Positions 52,441-61,740 of a stretch of 64,000 nt of DNA are shown here, piece after piece (positions within the stretch are counted from its first letter, which is position 1; every line of letters begins with the position of its first letter). Both the position numbers and the translations under genes were made by a program. Location: assembly GCA_024233875.1 (NCBI GenBank), contig JACKPB010000002.1:310001-374000 (forward strand), written 5' to 3'. Source of the stretch: Leptospiraceae bacterium. Its GTDB lineage: Bacteria > Spirochaetota > Leptospiria > Leptospirales > Leptospiraceae. The notes below the pieces were generated by a model. The model did no database searches. It was not told the origin of the DNA and saw only the letters and a program-made list of their open reading frames with translations.

Positions 52441-53868
52441 ATGTCTCCCCAGCCTGAAAATTTTCGAAAGACAAAAATAATTTGTACTATCGGACCTGCA
52501 ACGAATAGTTCTGAAATGATAGAAGCTCTTGCCCGTGCAGGAATGAACATAGCACGCTTGAATATGTCACACGGAGATCATAAATTCCATGGTGATATCA
52601 TTCGCAAAATTAAAAATATTAATAAAAAATTAAAGCATCCTATTGCTATTCTCTTGGATACCCAGGGACCGGAAATCCGTACGGGTGATGTAAATGCAGA
52701 ATTGGATTTGAAAGTAGGTGAGATTTTCAAATTTCATATCATCCCGGGTTTAGAATCCGAGGCGAAGTCTGTATTTGTCAATTACAGTGACATAGTCAAT
52801 GATTTGAAAGAAGGTGATAAGGTAACTGTTGACAATGGCCTCATCAATCTTGTTGTTTTAGAGAAGAAAGAGAAGGAATTGATCTGTCGGGTCTTGGATG
52901 GTGGTAAGCTGGGTAGCCGCAAGCATATCAATCTTCCGGGCATTCGGGTCAATTTACCTTCAGTTACAGCAAAAGACAAGAGAGACATTCTCTTCGGGTT
53001 GGAAGAGGATATTGATTTCATAGCTCTATCTTTTGTTCGCTCAGCGGATGACATTGTAGGATTGAAGGCACTGGTAGAAGAAAACGGTGGTCATGCCAAA
53101 ATCATTGCCAAGATAGAAGATCAGGAAGCTGTAAGCAATTACAAAGAGATCATAAGTGAAGCAGATGGAATCATGGTAGCAAGGGGAGATTTGGGAGTAG
53201 AAATCGAAATTCACGAGCTTCCTATCATTCAAAGAAAGATTATCAAAGAATGTGCTATCCAGGGGAAACCTGTTATAGTAGCAACTCATCTACTTGAAAG
53301 TATGATCAACTTCCCCTCACCGACAAGAGCGGAAGTAACCGATGTAGCCAATGCGGTTTATGAAGAAGTCGATTGCATTATGCTTTCGGGAGAAACAGCT
53401 ACCGGGAAGTATCCGGTGCGTTGCGTAGAGATGCTTCATAATATTGCTTTGCGTATAGAGAAATCCGGAGGTGGAGTAGGATACATAAACGAAAGAATTC
53501 CTGCTGACCAAAAAGAACAATTAGCTAAAGCAACTGCTAATTTAGCAGATTCTTTAAAAGTGCCTGCCGTGATCGTGATCACACGTAGGGGAACTACTGC
53601 AATCAATCTTGCCGGATTTCATCCCAATTTTCCTGTGATTCATGCATTTACCAATATGACCTCTATTCGAAGGAAATTATGGATCAATCGGGGAATTTTG
53701 CCTTACCGAATTGATTTCTCCTCAGATCCGGAAAAAACAATCACTCAGGCCATAGAAACCATTAAGAAAAATAAAATGGTTCAATCCGGGGATAAGGTTG
53801 TGATTTTATCGGATGTGATTGCCGGAGTGGATCGGGTCGATACAATCCAAGTACGTGAAGTAAAATAA
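52441..53868 (+). CDS. pyk: Pyruvate kinase
   Basis: This 475-residue glycolytic enzyme converts phosphoenolpyruvate and ADP to pyruvate and ATP. Seen: TKIICTIGPATNSSEMIEALARAGMNIARLNMSHGDH, ILLDTQGPEIRTG, KIEDQEAVSNYKEI (catalytic Lys), GIMVARGDLGVEI, KPVIVATHLLESM and IMLSGETATGKYPV. The allosteric C-terminal domain is present. The length is standard. It is the last gene of the asd operon; an A/T-only hairpin covers the stop codon. Confidence 0.97.
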   Translation: MSPQPENFRKTKIICTIGPATNSSEMIEALARAGMNIARLNMSHGDHKFHGDIIRKIKNINKKLKHPIAILLDTQGPEIRTGDVNAELDLKVGEIFKFHIIPGLESEAKSVFVNYSDIVNDLKEGDKVTVDNGLINLVVLEKKEKELICRVLDGGKLGSRKHINLPGIRVNLPSVTAKDKRDILFGLEEDIDFIALSFVRSADDIVGLKALVEENGGHAKIIAKIEDQEAVSNYKEIISEADGIMVARGDLGVEIEIHELPIIQRKIIKECAIQGKPVIVATHLLESMINFPSPTRAEVTDVANAVYEEVDCIMLSGETATGKYPVRCVEMLHNIALRIEKSGGGVGYINERIPADQKEQLAKATANLADSLKVPAVIVITRRGTTAINLAGFHPNFPVIHAFTNMTSIRRKLWINRGILPYRIDFSSDPEKTITQAIETIKKNKMVQSGDKVVILSDVIAGVDRVDTIQVREVK

Positions 53869-53892
53869 TTTTTACATTCAAAAAATTATTTT
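53862..53892. terminator. A/T-only hairpin at pyk end
   Basis: AAAATAATTTTT (53862-53873) and AAAAATTATTTT (53881-53892) are perfect 12-base arms with a 7-base loop, starting over the pyk stop codon. It has no GC pairs, so as a terminator it would be weak, but the position fits. Confidence 0.45.
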
Positions 53893-53958
53893 ATATCTAT
53901 TCCCTCGGACAAAAAAATTCATAGTCTAAATCTAGAAAAATGAATTCGAGAGAATTTT

Positions 53959-54609
53959 ATGAATTCCAATACTAAAATAAGAGTGGTCATCGCTGATGAT
54001 CATGAGATCTACTTGCTCGGTTTGAATAGTCTTCTGAAAAGACAGGAGAAATATGAAATCGTTGGTCGTGCCACTAATGGTAGCGGTTTAATCGAATTGG
54101 TGGACAAAAAAAATCCTGATTTGGTTGTATTTGACTTCTTGATGCCCGGAATGAATGGTTTGGATGCGATTATGAAAATCAAAGCAAAGTATTCCAATAT
54201 CAAGTCTGTCATCATTTCCAATACAGAGGACAATAATATCAAAAAGTTATGTGAGAGTGCCGGTATAGATGCCTTTGTTTCTAAAACCAAAACCCGAGAA
54301 GAGTTCTTAGGTATATTGGAGCAAGTTATGGCAGGCAAGAAGTACTATACTTCTAATGAGAATGTAAGGATAGATTACAATAATATAAAACACTCGGAAA
54401 ACAATCCGTTTCATAAGCTATCCAACAGGGAATTAGAATTCATTAAGTACTTTACCCAGGGATACACCTACACTCAGATTTCTCAGAAAATGAATATTTC
54501 CGATAGGACAGTCAATACTCATCGGGTCAATGTCACCAGAAAATTAGGGAAGCTCACTCTGGGGGAATTGATCAATTTATCAAGAGTATGGGGAGTATTG
54601 GAATACTAA
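53959..54609 (+). CDS. NarL/LuxR-family response regulator
   Basis: This 216-residue two-component regulator has a receiver domain (VVIADDHEIYLLGLNSLLKR acidic pair, phosphoacceptor Asp in VVFDFLMPGMNG, VIISNTE, Lys in VSKTKT) and a C-terminal LuxR-type HTH (LSNRELEFIKYFTQGYTYTQISQKMNISDRTVNTHRVNVTRKLG). All phosphorylation residues are present. No histidine kinase is adjacent, so it is an orphan. It is followed by a good bidirectional terminator. Confidence 0.93.
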   Translation: MNSNTKIRVVIADDHEIYLLGLNSLLKRQEKYEIVGRATNGSGLIELVDKKNPDLVVFDFLMPGMNGLDAIMKIKAKYSNIKSVIISNTEDNNIKKLCESAGIDAFVSKTKTREEFLGILEQVMAGKKYYTSNENVRIDYNNIKHSENNPFHKLSNRELEFIKYFTQGYTYTQISQKMNISDRTVNTHRVNVTRKLGKLTLGELINLSRVWGVLEY

Positions 54610-54615
54610 TTTAGA

Positions 54616-54641
54616 TAGAGGAGGGGGAGACTTCTCCTCTA
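54616..54641. terminator. Bidirectional terminator
   Basis: TAGAGGAG and CTCCTCTA are 8-base arms with a 10-base loop between the convergent NarL-type regulator and phzF-like genes, followed by AATTT on the plus strand. The position and GC content suit termination of both. Confidence 0.55.
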
Positions 54642-54652
54642 ATTTACTGATA

Positions 54653-55441
54653 CTAAGAGATCAATAATTCTCCCTGCATAATCGTGGAGCACTTTCCTGT
54701 GAGTAAGGTTCTTTCTCCGTGATATTCCACAAAAATGTTACCTCCTCTAGAAGAAGCTTGATAGGCTTTCATTTCTGATTTCCCCAATTTTTTTGACCAA
54801 TACGCCGATAGAGAACAATGGGCTGAACCTGTAACTGGATCTTCCGGGATCCCCAAGTTGGGTGCAAAGTATCTCGATATGAAATCATATGAAGGGTTTT
54901 CAGATTTTGATGTCATGATCAATCCATCAAAATTCAAAGAGCTCAGAATCTGAAGATCGGGTTTGTAGTCCAGAGTGAATTGGTAAGGTACTTCTATGAT
55001 GAGATTTTTACCTGCTTTGAAAATAGGAGAGAGTAGGGGGAAGTTCAGAGAGTCTGTCAGGGATGGATCTTTAAGTTCTTCAAATGGAATGGTTGGAAAG
55101 TCTACACGAATTCCACCCTTCGTAAGTAGTTCTGCTCTTAGCACACCACTTTTGGTTTGAAAGGAAATGTTTTGGCTCATTCCTTCTCTTGCATGAAGTA
55201 TGTGCGCTGCAGCTAGGGTCGCATGGCCACAAAGGGAAATCTCAAGTTTGGGAGTGAACCAACGTAGTACGTAATCTTCTTCGCCTACAGAATACAAGAA
55301 TGCTGTCTCGGAAACATTCATTTCTCTCGCAATGGAAAGCATTGTACTGTCTTCAAGTGGTCTTTTGGTGAGACAAACTACTGCTGGATTTCCCTGGAAA
55401 GGGAAGTCAGTGAAAGCATCTACTAAAGCTAGGAAACTCAT
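54653..55441 (-). CDS. PhzF-family isomerase/epimerase-like protein
   Basis: This 262-residue cytoplasmic protein with two diaminopimelate-epimerase-like lobes belongs to the PhzF family: VDAFTDFPFQGNPAVVCL (N-terminal signature), REMNVSETAFLY (catalytic Glu), LRWFTPKLEISLCGHATLAAAHIL and the second-lobe motif APNLGIPEDPVTGSAHCSLSAYW. The protein is full length. Its substrate is not predictable. The ATG overlaps the preceding small gene's stop by 4 nt, making it the last gene of a four-gene minus-strand operon. Confidence 0.93.
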   Translation of the reverse strand: MSFLALVDAFTDFPFQGNPAVVCLTKRPLEDSTMLSIAREMNVSETAFLYSVGEEDYVLRWFTPKLEISLCGHATLAAAHILHAREGMSQNISFQTKSGVLRAELLTKGGIRVDFPTIPFEELKDPSLTDSLNFPLLSPIFKAGKNLIIEVPYQFTLDYKPDLQILSSLNFDGLIMTSKSENPSYDFISRYFAPNLGIPEDPVTGSAHCSLSAYWSKKLGKSEMKAYQASSRGGNIFVEYHGERTLLTGKCSTIMQGELLIS

Positions 55442-55731
55442 AGACTTTCTTCCTTTGGGTTCGTTTGGAGATTCGAAGCTTCTGGTTCTACCTGGGGTTG
55501 TCTCTGGTTGAATGCATCCAGAATCTTATCTGTCAGTCCGATGCTATCAATGAAATCAAAAAAAATCTTTGTGTAGTTGATTTTTTTGTGCAATCGTTCC
55601 ACATCTAATTTTAGGTTCAATCGTTTGCTATAGAGAAGTAATTCTAGTTCCTCCAAAGACATATCTGAGGGGTTTTTATGATAAGATTCTTCGTTTTCTT
55701 TGAAGGGATTGATCGGAATCCTAAAGCGCAT
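55438..55731 (-). CDS. Small helical protein of unknown function
   Basis: This 97-residue soluble protein is charged, with helices around MSLEELELLLYSKRLNLKLDVERLHKK and a polar C-terminus. It has no known motif. By position, after a YqjD-like and a YqjE-like gene, it sits where YqjK is found in enterobacteria, but sequence similarity to YqjK is not evident to me. It overlaps phzF by 4 nt. Confidence 0.6.
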   Translation of the reverse strand: MRFRIPINPFKENEESYHKNPSDMSLEELELLLYSKRLNLKLDVERLHKKINYTKIFFDFIDSIGLTDKILDAFNQRQPQVEPEASNLQTNPKEESL

Positions 55732-55732
55732 G

Positions 55733-56086
55733 TCAAATAACCATTTTTTTCATCATTATGTAGAGAAATAAAAATGAAAAGCATAATAAAAAAAGCGCCA
55801 TTCCCAGTGATGCAAATATTGGATCTTTGAAATAATTAAAGAGGGCTAAGTAGCCTGCATAGAGCAAAAAGGATGTACCGGCTATCTTTAGGATAAAAAG
55901 GTAAGTGATTACAAGAAGAATCAGTAAGCTTCTTCTGACACTTTGATTTAATCTTTTTCTTAAGTATATGAATAAAATTTCAAAGTAGGAGAGGACATGA
56001 TCAACAACTTGAATGAATTGGTCAATCAATCCCCTCTCTTCTACTTTTTTAGTTTTTTTGGATTGAGGATTTTTTTTTTTTGCCAA
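55733..56086 (-). CDS. Two-helix membrane protein, YqjE/holin-like
   Basis: This membrane protein of about 117 residues has a lysine-rich N-terminus, an amphipathic stretch and two close hydrophobic helices (SLLILLVITYLFILKIAGTSFLLY and SLGMALFLLCFSFLFLYIMM). This layout resembles YqjE / phage-holin-III-like proteins that follow YqjD genes. TTG 56086 directly after the YqjD-like stop (TGAATTG) is preferred; ATG 56131 would give 132 residues but overlaps the upstream gene by 44 nt. Confidence 0.62.
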   Translation of the reverse strand: MAKKKNPQSKKTKKVEERGLIDQFIQVVDHVLSYFEILFIYLRKRLNQSVRRSLLILLVITYLFILKIAGTSFLLYAGYLALFNYFKDPIFASLGMALFLLCFSFLFLYIMMKKMVI

Positions 56087-56087
56087 T

Positions 56088-56369
56088 TCAGTCTTCTTTT
56101 CTACGTCGGGTGAGAGAACCCAGAAAAACACCCAGTCCTAATCCGATCCCCAAACCAATGATAGCAGATTTCTGAGGGTTCTCAGTAATGTATTCTGCTA
56201 CTTTGTCTAAAACTTCTTTTGTTTTGTCCTTAGCGTCATCGCTAAATTTTTTAATTTTTTCTGAAATATCAGGTACCTGTTCCAAGTAATTTACCCTCGC
56301 TCTTTGTGTAATTTTTTTTGATTCTAACTCTAATTGTTTAAATTCAGATTCGATTTTTGAAGATTCCAT
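56088..56369 (-). CDS. YqjD/ElaB-like (DUF883) tail-anchored membrane protein
   Basis: This 93-residue protein has a charged helical N-terminal region (FSDDAKDKTKEVLDKVAEYI), the motif ENPQKSAIIG and one C-terminal glycine-rich transmembrane helix (IIGLGIGLGLGVFLGSL) ending RRRKED. This is the DUF883 pattern of YqjD/ElaB/YgaM, which in E. coli tether ribosomes to the membrane in stationary phase; the same role here is only inferred. It is the first gene of the operon with the YqjE-like, unknown and PhzF genes. Confidence 0.82.
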   Translation of the reverse strand: MESSKIESEFKQLELESKKITQRARVNYLEQVPDISEKIKKFSDDAKDKTKEVLDKVAEYITENPQKSAIIGLGIGLGLGVFLGSLTRRRKED

Positions 56370-56591
56370 TTTTTACCACCAATTTCTTAGAGAAAAGTGT
56401 GTGACACCTTTGAGATACTTAACCTCATTTATACATTTTAAAAAAATAGTGGATCGAAACTGTCCAAAACATGGGTCGAACACACTAAATTTTAAAATTA
56501 GAAACCTAACTAGAGTAATATTGAGAAAAAATAGAAATTAATTCAACTGATTTTTAAATTGGAGGTAAAAATATTTTTTAGAGAAATTGAC

Positions 56592-56626
56592 CCAATCAAA
56601 TCAGAAATCTTTTCTGATTTGATTGG
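56592..56626. terminator. Long hairpin after OmpR-type regulator
   Basis: Perfect 16-base arms (56592-56607 and 56611-56626, starting CCAATCAAATCAG) surround a 3-base loop, 14 nt beyond the end of the minus-strand OmpR-type regulator gene. This is the strongest hairpin in the window. The T tract on the minus strand is weak, so it could also stabilise the transcript end. Confidence 0.6.
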
Positions 56627-56639
56627 AAATACTATAGAA

Positions 56640-57383
56640 TCAACCGGTTCTGAGAGTGGCGTACTTTTCAAGGTTGTCGTTGAATCTGTAACCAACTCCC
56701 CAAATTGTCTCTATCCACTCGGGGTGAATTGAATTTTTTTCCAATTTGGATCGAATTCTTTTGATGTGACTGTCTATCATCCTTTCAAATCCGTCCCATT
56801 CAACTCCCCAGATTGATTCTAAAATCATTTCTCTCGAAAAAACTTTCCCTGGAGATGAGGCTAAAAGGTGTAAAATATCAAATTCTTTTCTGGAAATATT
56901 GATGATTTGGTCCTGAACAGAAACTCTTCTTCTCACAGGGTCAATCTTTAGAGGACCTCTGATGATCTCTCCATCGCTGGTGATGGTAGATCTAGAAAAA
57001 TTCCCTTTATTGGTTGTGTTGTCCCATCTTCGAATGAAAACATCGATCCTTGCTTTCAATTCTCTAATCGAAAAAGGCTTAGTGATGTAATCGTCCGCTC
57101 CCAGTTCCAGTCCCATGATTCTATCAATTTCTTCATTACGTGCCGAAAGGATGAATATAGGGGTAGCTTCGTCCCCTTTTCGGATCGTTCTGCAGATATC
57201 GATACCATCTATATCTGGTAAAGTCAGATCAAGTATAAGAAGATCCGGCCTTTCTTCTTTATAGAACTTTAAGCCATCTTCACCATTGGAAGCAATCGTT
57301 GTTGTGTAATGGGATGAATCCAATACTTTCTTGATTAAATTACTTATATCCTGTTCATCTTCAATGATTAATATTTTTTTCAT
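56640..57383 (-). CDS. OmpR/PhoB-family response regulator
   Basis: This 247-residue regulator has a receiver domain (KKILIIEDEQDISNLIKKVL, phosphoacceptor Asp in LLILDLTLPDIDG, ILSARNEE, Lys in DDYITKPFSIREL) and a winged-helix DNA-binding domain (ISRKEFDILHLLASSPGKVFSREMILESIWG..IDSHIKRIRSKLE..IETIWGVGYRF). All key residues are present. No kinase is next to it; the divergent neighbour is an MCP. Another OmpR-type regulator begins or ends at the right edge of the window. Confidence 0.94.
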   Translation of the reverse strand: MKKILIIEDEQDISNLIKKVLDSSHYTTTIASNGEDGLKFYKEERPDLLILDLTLPDIDGIDICRTIRKGDEATPIFILSARNEEIDRIMGLELGADDYITKPFSIRELKARIDVFIRRWDNTTNKGNFSRSTITSDGEIIRGPLKIDPVRRRVSVQDQIINISRKEFDILHLLASSPGKVFSREMILESIWGVEWDGFERMIDSHIKRIRSKLEKNSIHPEWIETIWGVGYRFNDNLEKYATLRTG

Positions 57384-57581
57384 AAAAAAAACCTTAAAAT
57401 CTGACTTTTTATCTCTAAGAACAATATTGATACTCTTTTTTTAAAAGGCAAATAATTTATATTTATTTTTGATTTTATCCTGAGTAGCTTTTTGTGAATT
57501 TGCTTCTAATGAAAATAGAACTTGATAAATTAGCAGCAAATCATTGCATTCTATATAAATTATTCACCCATTCGGTAAATT

Positions 57582-59138
57582 ATGATACACAATTCAAATT
57601 TCGCTTATGACTTTGAAGGATCTAAAAAAATCAATTCTTTCAGACTCATGTTTATCTTTTTCTTCTCAGTCGGTTTTATCCTTCAGAGCAAAACAGCTAA
57701 CTTGGTGCAAACGATCTCCATTCTACTGTCTATACTCTTATTGATCTTAAACTTTAGCCTTCAGAAAGTCATTGTCTCCCGTGAATTGCAAAATCCTAAT
57801 TACTCAAAAATTCTATTGTTTTCGGATCTTACTAGTCTCCTGATGATCAATCTAGGGTTATTGATGAAATTAGAAGCAGGACCGCTTCCAATTCTACTCC
57901 AACCGGGACTTTTCTCTTGCTACTTTTTATTGATCGGGTATTCGATCTATCTTTTTTCAAAAAAAACTACCATATTTCTAGGAGTTTTTTCAATTTTTTC
58001 TATACTATTGACTTCTACTACTGCGTATCTATTGTCCAACGGAATTTCTGAAACAGCATTGATCGATAGAGACAACTCAAAAATTATTCTTTCTATAGAA
58101 ATCAATAAGGTTTTGCTCATAGCATTCTTTACTTTTATAGCGTCTACTTTCCTCGATGTTTTGGACTATTACAAAGAAAAGAATCTTGAGTCAGAAAAAG
58201 AAAAAGCGGATTTTGAAAATCAATTAGATCTTAAGAAAGAAACCGTAACCAATTCAGCCAGAGAGATTTCTGAATCGATTACATTCATCAGGCAGTTTGT
58301 GGAAGATTTGAACTCTACAATCCAGGGTCAAAATTCTCTTACTGACAATGCACTCAATTCTTTAAAAATCACAGAAACTACCATAAACGAATCCGCAGAT
58401 ATGGTGAAAGACCAGTTCAAAAGAATCATAGCTATCAATGATAAGTCAGAAACCCTGGAAAAAGAATTGGCAGATGTAAACAATACAATGATAAGCATAT
58501 CCGGAAATCTGAATGAAAGTCTGGTATCACAAAATGAAGTTTCCAAATCAGTTGAGGCATTGGTCTCATCTTTAACAGAAATCAATTCATCCTTTTTGAA
58601 AGTAAGTGAAGTAAATACGATTATGTCTGAAATCGCCGACAGGACCAATCTCCTGGCTCTCAATGCGTCTATTGAAGCCGCACGGGCTGGTGTTCAGGGG
58701 AAAGGATTCGCTGTTGTAGCTAATGAAGTCGGCAAACTCGCCGAGAGTTCATCTCAGAATGCAGAGACAATTCATAAGATTATTTTTCAGAGTGGTAAGT
58801 TCATACAAAATAGTAAAAAATCAGCCGAAGAGTCTACCCAAAAAGTCCTACAATTGAGAGATGAGTTCAAAGAACTTCAGGAAACAATCGGTACTTTGGG
58901 ATCGGATATTCAGTCACAAAGAGAAGTAAATATGGATATGATAACTTCTCTACGGGATCTAAAAAACATCAGCGTGTCCATTGGAAATAATTCCAAATCA
59001 CAAAAAAAGTCAACAGAGGATGTGGTTGGTTTGCTTCAGGAAATCATGGACAATAGCAAACATATCACCATCAAAACAGGTGAACTCTTAAAAAACTTAG
59101 AGAACCTCGAATTAGAGTCCAGTCACCTAACACAATAA
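57582..59138 (+). CDS. Methyl-accepting chemotaxis protein with six-helix membrane domain
   Basis: This 518-residue chemoreceptor has six membrane segments in residues 1 to about 205 without a large periplasmic sensor loop, then a coiled coil and the conserved signalling tip (IADRTNLLALNASIEAARAGVQGKGFAVVANEVGKLAESSSQNAETI). No HAMP domain is evident. The membrane-embedded sensor suggests detection of a membrane or intracellular state such as energy or redox. It is monocistronic and divergent from the OmpR-type regulator. Confidence 0.93.
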   Translation: MIHNSNFAYDFEGSKKINSFRLMFIFFFSVGFILQSKTANLVQTISILLSILLLILNFSLQKVIVSRELQNPNYSKILLFSDLTSLLMINLGLLMKLEAGPLPILLQPGLFSCYFLLIGYSIYLFSKKTTIFLGVFSIFSILLTSTTAYLLSNGISETALIDRDNSKIILSIEINKVLLIAFFTFIASTFLDVLDYYKEKNLESEKEKADFENQLDLKKETVTNSAREISESITFIRQFVEDLNSTIQGQNSLTDNALNSLKITETTINESADMVKDQFKRIIAINDKSETLEKELADVNNTMISISGNLNESLVSQNEVSKSVEALVSSLTEINSSFLKVSEVNTIMSEIADRTNLLALNASIEAARAGVQGKGFAVVANEVGKLAESSSQNAETIHKIIFQSGKFIQNSKKSAEESTQKVLQLRDEFKELQETIGTLGSDIQSQREVNMDMITSLRDLKNISVSIGNNSKSQKKSTEDVVGLLQEIMDNSKHITIKTGELLKNLENLELESSHLTQ

Positions 59139-59139
59139 A

Positions 59140-60489
59140 TTAAATTGCCTGGGAGAATACTTTTGAATCCGGGGATTTTCTCCGCATTCTGAGATCCAAT
59201 GCCATGCATATATTTCTCAGGAAGGGTTTTCCTTTTTCTGTGACACGAAGATTTTCATTTTTCCATTCGATCAATCCATCTCCTTCCATGGTGGAGAGAT
59301 AGGATTTGACGTCATCTAACTGAGACTTGGGAAGATCTACCGTCCATTTTGTGGCAAGATCCAGTATCAATTTTCTTTGTGCTAAATCCTCTTCATTCAG
59401 AATGTGTCCGCGGAGAGTAGGGAAGCTACCCTCAGAAATTTTTCTCTGATATTTTTTTAAGATTTTTTCATTTTGATGGAAGCATGTCCATGCGTCAGAA
59501 ATCGCAGAAACTCCCAAACCCAATTGGATATCCGACTTTGACTCAGTGTATCCCATGAAGTTTCTATGTAGCTTACCTTTCAAAAAAGAAGTCCAGAGAC
59601 TATCGGTGGGAAGGGCGAAATGATCCATTCCGATCTCCTTGTATCCCTTTCGTTCAAAGGCATCGCGACCGGATTCATAGAGTTTTCTTTTCTCCGGTCC
59701 GCTGGGTAGATCTGCTTCTGTGAAGAGTCTCTGGGATGCTTTGATCCAGGGAACATGGGCATAGCTATAAAATGCGATCCTATCGGGAACCAATTCCAAA
59801 GTTTTCTCTATTGTGTAATTCATTGTGGAGAGTGTTTGTCTCGGAAGTCCATAAATCAGGTCGAAATTTACAGAGTCATAACCCAGGTCACGTGCTGTTT
59901 TTGTCACAAACTCGGTTTTTTCAAAAGGTTGATCTCGATTGATCAATCTCTGAACTTCCGGGTTGAAATCCTGGACTCCCAGACTAATTCTCCTGAACCC
60001 GTATTCTCTCAGGGTTTCTAATTGAGTCTTTCTTGTTCTGCGGGGATCGACTTCTATAGCAAACGATTTCTCATTGGCTACTTTCACATTTTCTAAAATA
60101 CCGGATAGAATTTGCTTTAAATTTTCCTCGGAAAGATAGGTAGGACTGCCTCCCCCGAAGTGGATTTCATTGATCTCTGTATTCCGAATTTCAGGAATGC
60201 GATCGAGATACATTGAAAATTCTTTTAGAAGATGCTCAACATAGGGTTCTTCTACAGAATGATTTTTGGTGACGGATGTATTGCATCCACAGAATGTGCA
60301 GAGTGTCTCACAGAAGGGGATGTGTATGTAAAGAGAGATCTTGGAGTCTTTAGCTGAAATAGAATTTCGAATTTGATCGAGCCAGGTTTCAGTATCCGGA
60401 CTGTCGGACCAGTAGGGGACGGTTGGATAACTGGTGTAACGGGGTGCGGGAATATCATATTTTGCGATTAAATCAACTTTTGATTCCAT
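59140..60489 (-). CDS. hemN: Oxygen-independent coproporphyrinogen III oxidase
   Basis: This 449-residue radical-SAM enzyme converts coproporphyrinogen III to protoporphyrinogen IX without oxygen. The cluster motif CETLCTFC (CxxxCxxC) lies in HIPFCETLCTFCGCN. GGGSPTYL, EVDPRR, LGVQDFNPEVQRLINR and NFDLIYGLPRQT follow. The open frame extends upstream to 60582, but MESKVDLIAKYDIPAPRYTSYPTVPYW at 60489 is the family N-terminus and its ATG overlaps the hemE stop (TAATG). It forms an operon with hemE. Confidence 0.96.
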   Translation of the reverse strand: MESKVDLIAKYDIPAPRYTSYPTVPYWSDSPDTETWLDQIRNSISAKDSKISLYIHIPFCETLCTFCGCNTSVTKNHSVEEPYVEHLLKEFSMYLDRIPEIRNTEINEIHFGGGSPTYLSEENLKQILSGILENVKVANEKSFAIEVDPRRTRKTQLETLREYGFRRISLGVQDFNPEVQRLINRDQPFEKTEFVTKTARDLGYDSVNFDLIYGLPRQTLSTMNYTIEKTLELVPDRIAFYSYAHVPWIKASQRLFTEADLPSGPEKRKLYESGRDAFERKGYKEIGMDHFALPTDSLWTSFLKGKLHRNFMGYTESKSDIQLGLGVSAISDAWTCFHQNEKILKKYQRKISEGSFPTLRGHILNEEDLAQRKLILDLATKWTVDLPKSQLDDVKSYLSTMEGDGLIEWKNENLRVTEKGKPFLRNICMALDLRMRRKSPDSKVFSQAI

Positions 60490-61514
60490 TATGAAAATTC
60501 TCTCCTTACAGTTTCTACAAATGTCTTTACATTGTACTCCGGAGTTCCCGGAAGCACACCATGCCCCAGACCGCACACCCATCCAATTCTTTCTTCGGGG
60601 GAAAGATTTTGAAAGGGTGCAAGGTATTTGGATAAGGCCTTAAGGAAGTCAGATTTGTCCAGGAATAATAAAGATTGATCGAAGTTTCCCTGAGTGAATC
60701 CAAGAGGATTGCTTTGCATGAGCTCCTGAAGGTCGACCCTATGATCAGCTCCGATTCCTGCCAATCCGGGGATGGATTCAATGACTTTCTTGGATTGTTT
60801 TTCTGTAGTACCCTTGGAGTAGTATCCCAATTTTCCGGGGAAAGATTCTGCTAATTCTTTGATTCCGGGAAGGATGATCTCATTAAAATCAGGAAGGGAA
60901 AGTTCACCTGCAGCTGTGTCGAAGAGCATAATGACTTCCGCTCCTCCATCCAGTTGGAGTTGAATGTTTTTTTTCAAAAGCCCTATGAGAATTGGGAAGG
61001 TCTTTTCTCTTAGGGAAATGGATTTTTTGGCAATCTTCAAACCGCCCTCGTGCTTTCCTGCAGTTGCGTAGCAAAACAACGTCCAGGGTCCTCCGACAAA
61101 TCCTATCAGAGAGCGATCTTTCGGCAAACGTTCCCGGGTGAGTTCAACGGCTCTTTTTTGGAACTCAAGATGTGGAATGGCTTCTTCTACAGATCTCAAG
61201 TCTTTGAAAGTTTCCTCAGTGAGATTCCATCCCAAGCGGGGGCCGGAGTCAGTGTATTCCAAACCCTGACCGAGAGCTTCTAGAGGAAAGAGTAGATCAG
61301 AAAAAAGGATGGAAACATCAAATCCAAATTCGTCTACCGGTCCGAAGGCTACTTCGGCTGCCAATTCGGGCTCTTTGCAGAGCTCCATGAATGAATACTT
61401 TGATCTCAGATTTTGATAGTGCTTGTGGTATCTCCCCGCCTGCCTCATCATCCAAATCGGTGGTGTTTTTTGGGCAATTCTCCTGAGGGAATTTTGAAAT
61501 CTAAGGTTAGCCAT
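60489..61514 (-). CDS. hemE: Uroporphyrinogen decarboxylase
   Basis: This 341-residue enzyme decarboxylates the four acetate side chains of uroporphyrinogen III. Seen: PPIWMMRQAGRYHKHYQNLR (signature, with substrate-binding Arg), ILFSDLLFPLEALG (key Asp), GFVGGPWTLFCY, MLFDTAAGELS and the C-terminal VCGLGHGVLPGTPEYNVK. Length is standard. Translationally coupled to hemN, it supplies coproporphyrinogen III directly to that step. Confidence 0.97.
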   Translation of the reverse strand: MANLRFQNSLRRIAQKTPPIWMMRQAGRYHKHYQNLRSKYSFMELCKEPELAAEVAFGPVDEFGFDVSILFSDLLFPLEALGQGLEYTDSGPRLGWNLTEETFKDLRSVEEAIPHLEFQKRAVELTRERLPKDRSLIGFVGGPWTLFCYATAGKHEGGLKIAKKSISLREKTFPILIGLLKKNIQLQLDGGAEVIMLFDTAAGELSLPDFNEIILPGIKELAESFPGKLGYYSKGTTEKQSKKVIESIPGLAGIGADHRVDLQELMQSNPLGFTQGNFDQSLLFLDKSDFLKALSKYLAPFQNLSPEERIGWVCGLGHGVLPGTPEYNVKTFVETVRREFS

Positions 61515-61740
61515 TTTGAATCCTAAAATCTTTTGTTCTGAGAGCCATTTTTTTTATTGGTTATCTAATTGCGAATAAAAGAATTTTCAAAATTTTTCAA
61601 ATAAAATTTCATTTCAAGAAATTCTGATGGTTGCATGAGAACAACAATCAGGAAAATAGGGATTCTAAAGCCAAAAATTTATTGAGCGAATCTCATGATT
61701 CATTTCGGCTATTGGTGAATAGATAAAAAAAGGTGAACAT

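Noticed and set aside
60490..60582. N-terminal extension of hemN
   Set aside because: These codons lie inside hemE in another frame, and the conserved HemN N-terminus begins at the ATG overlapping the hemE stop.
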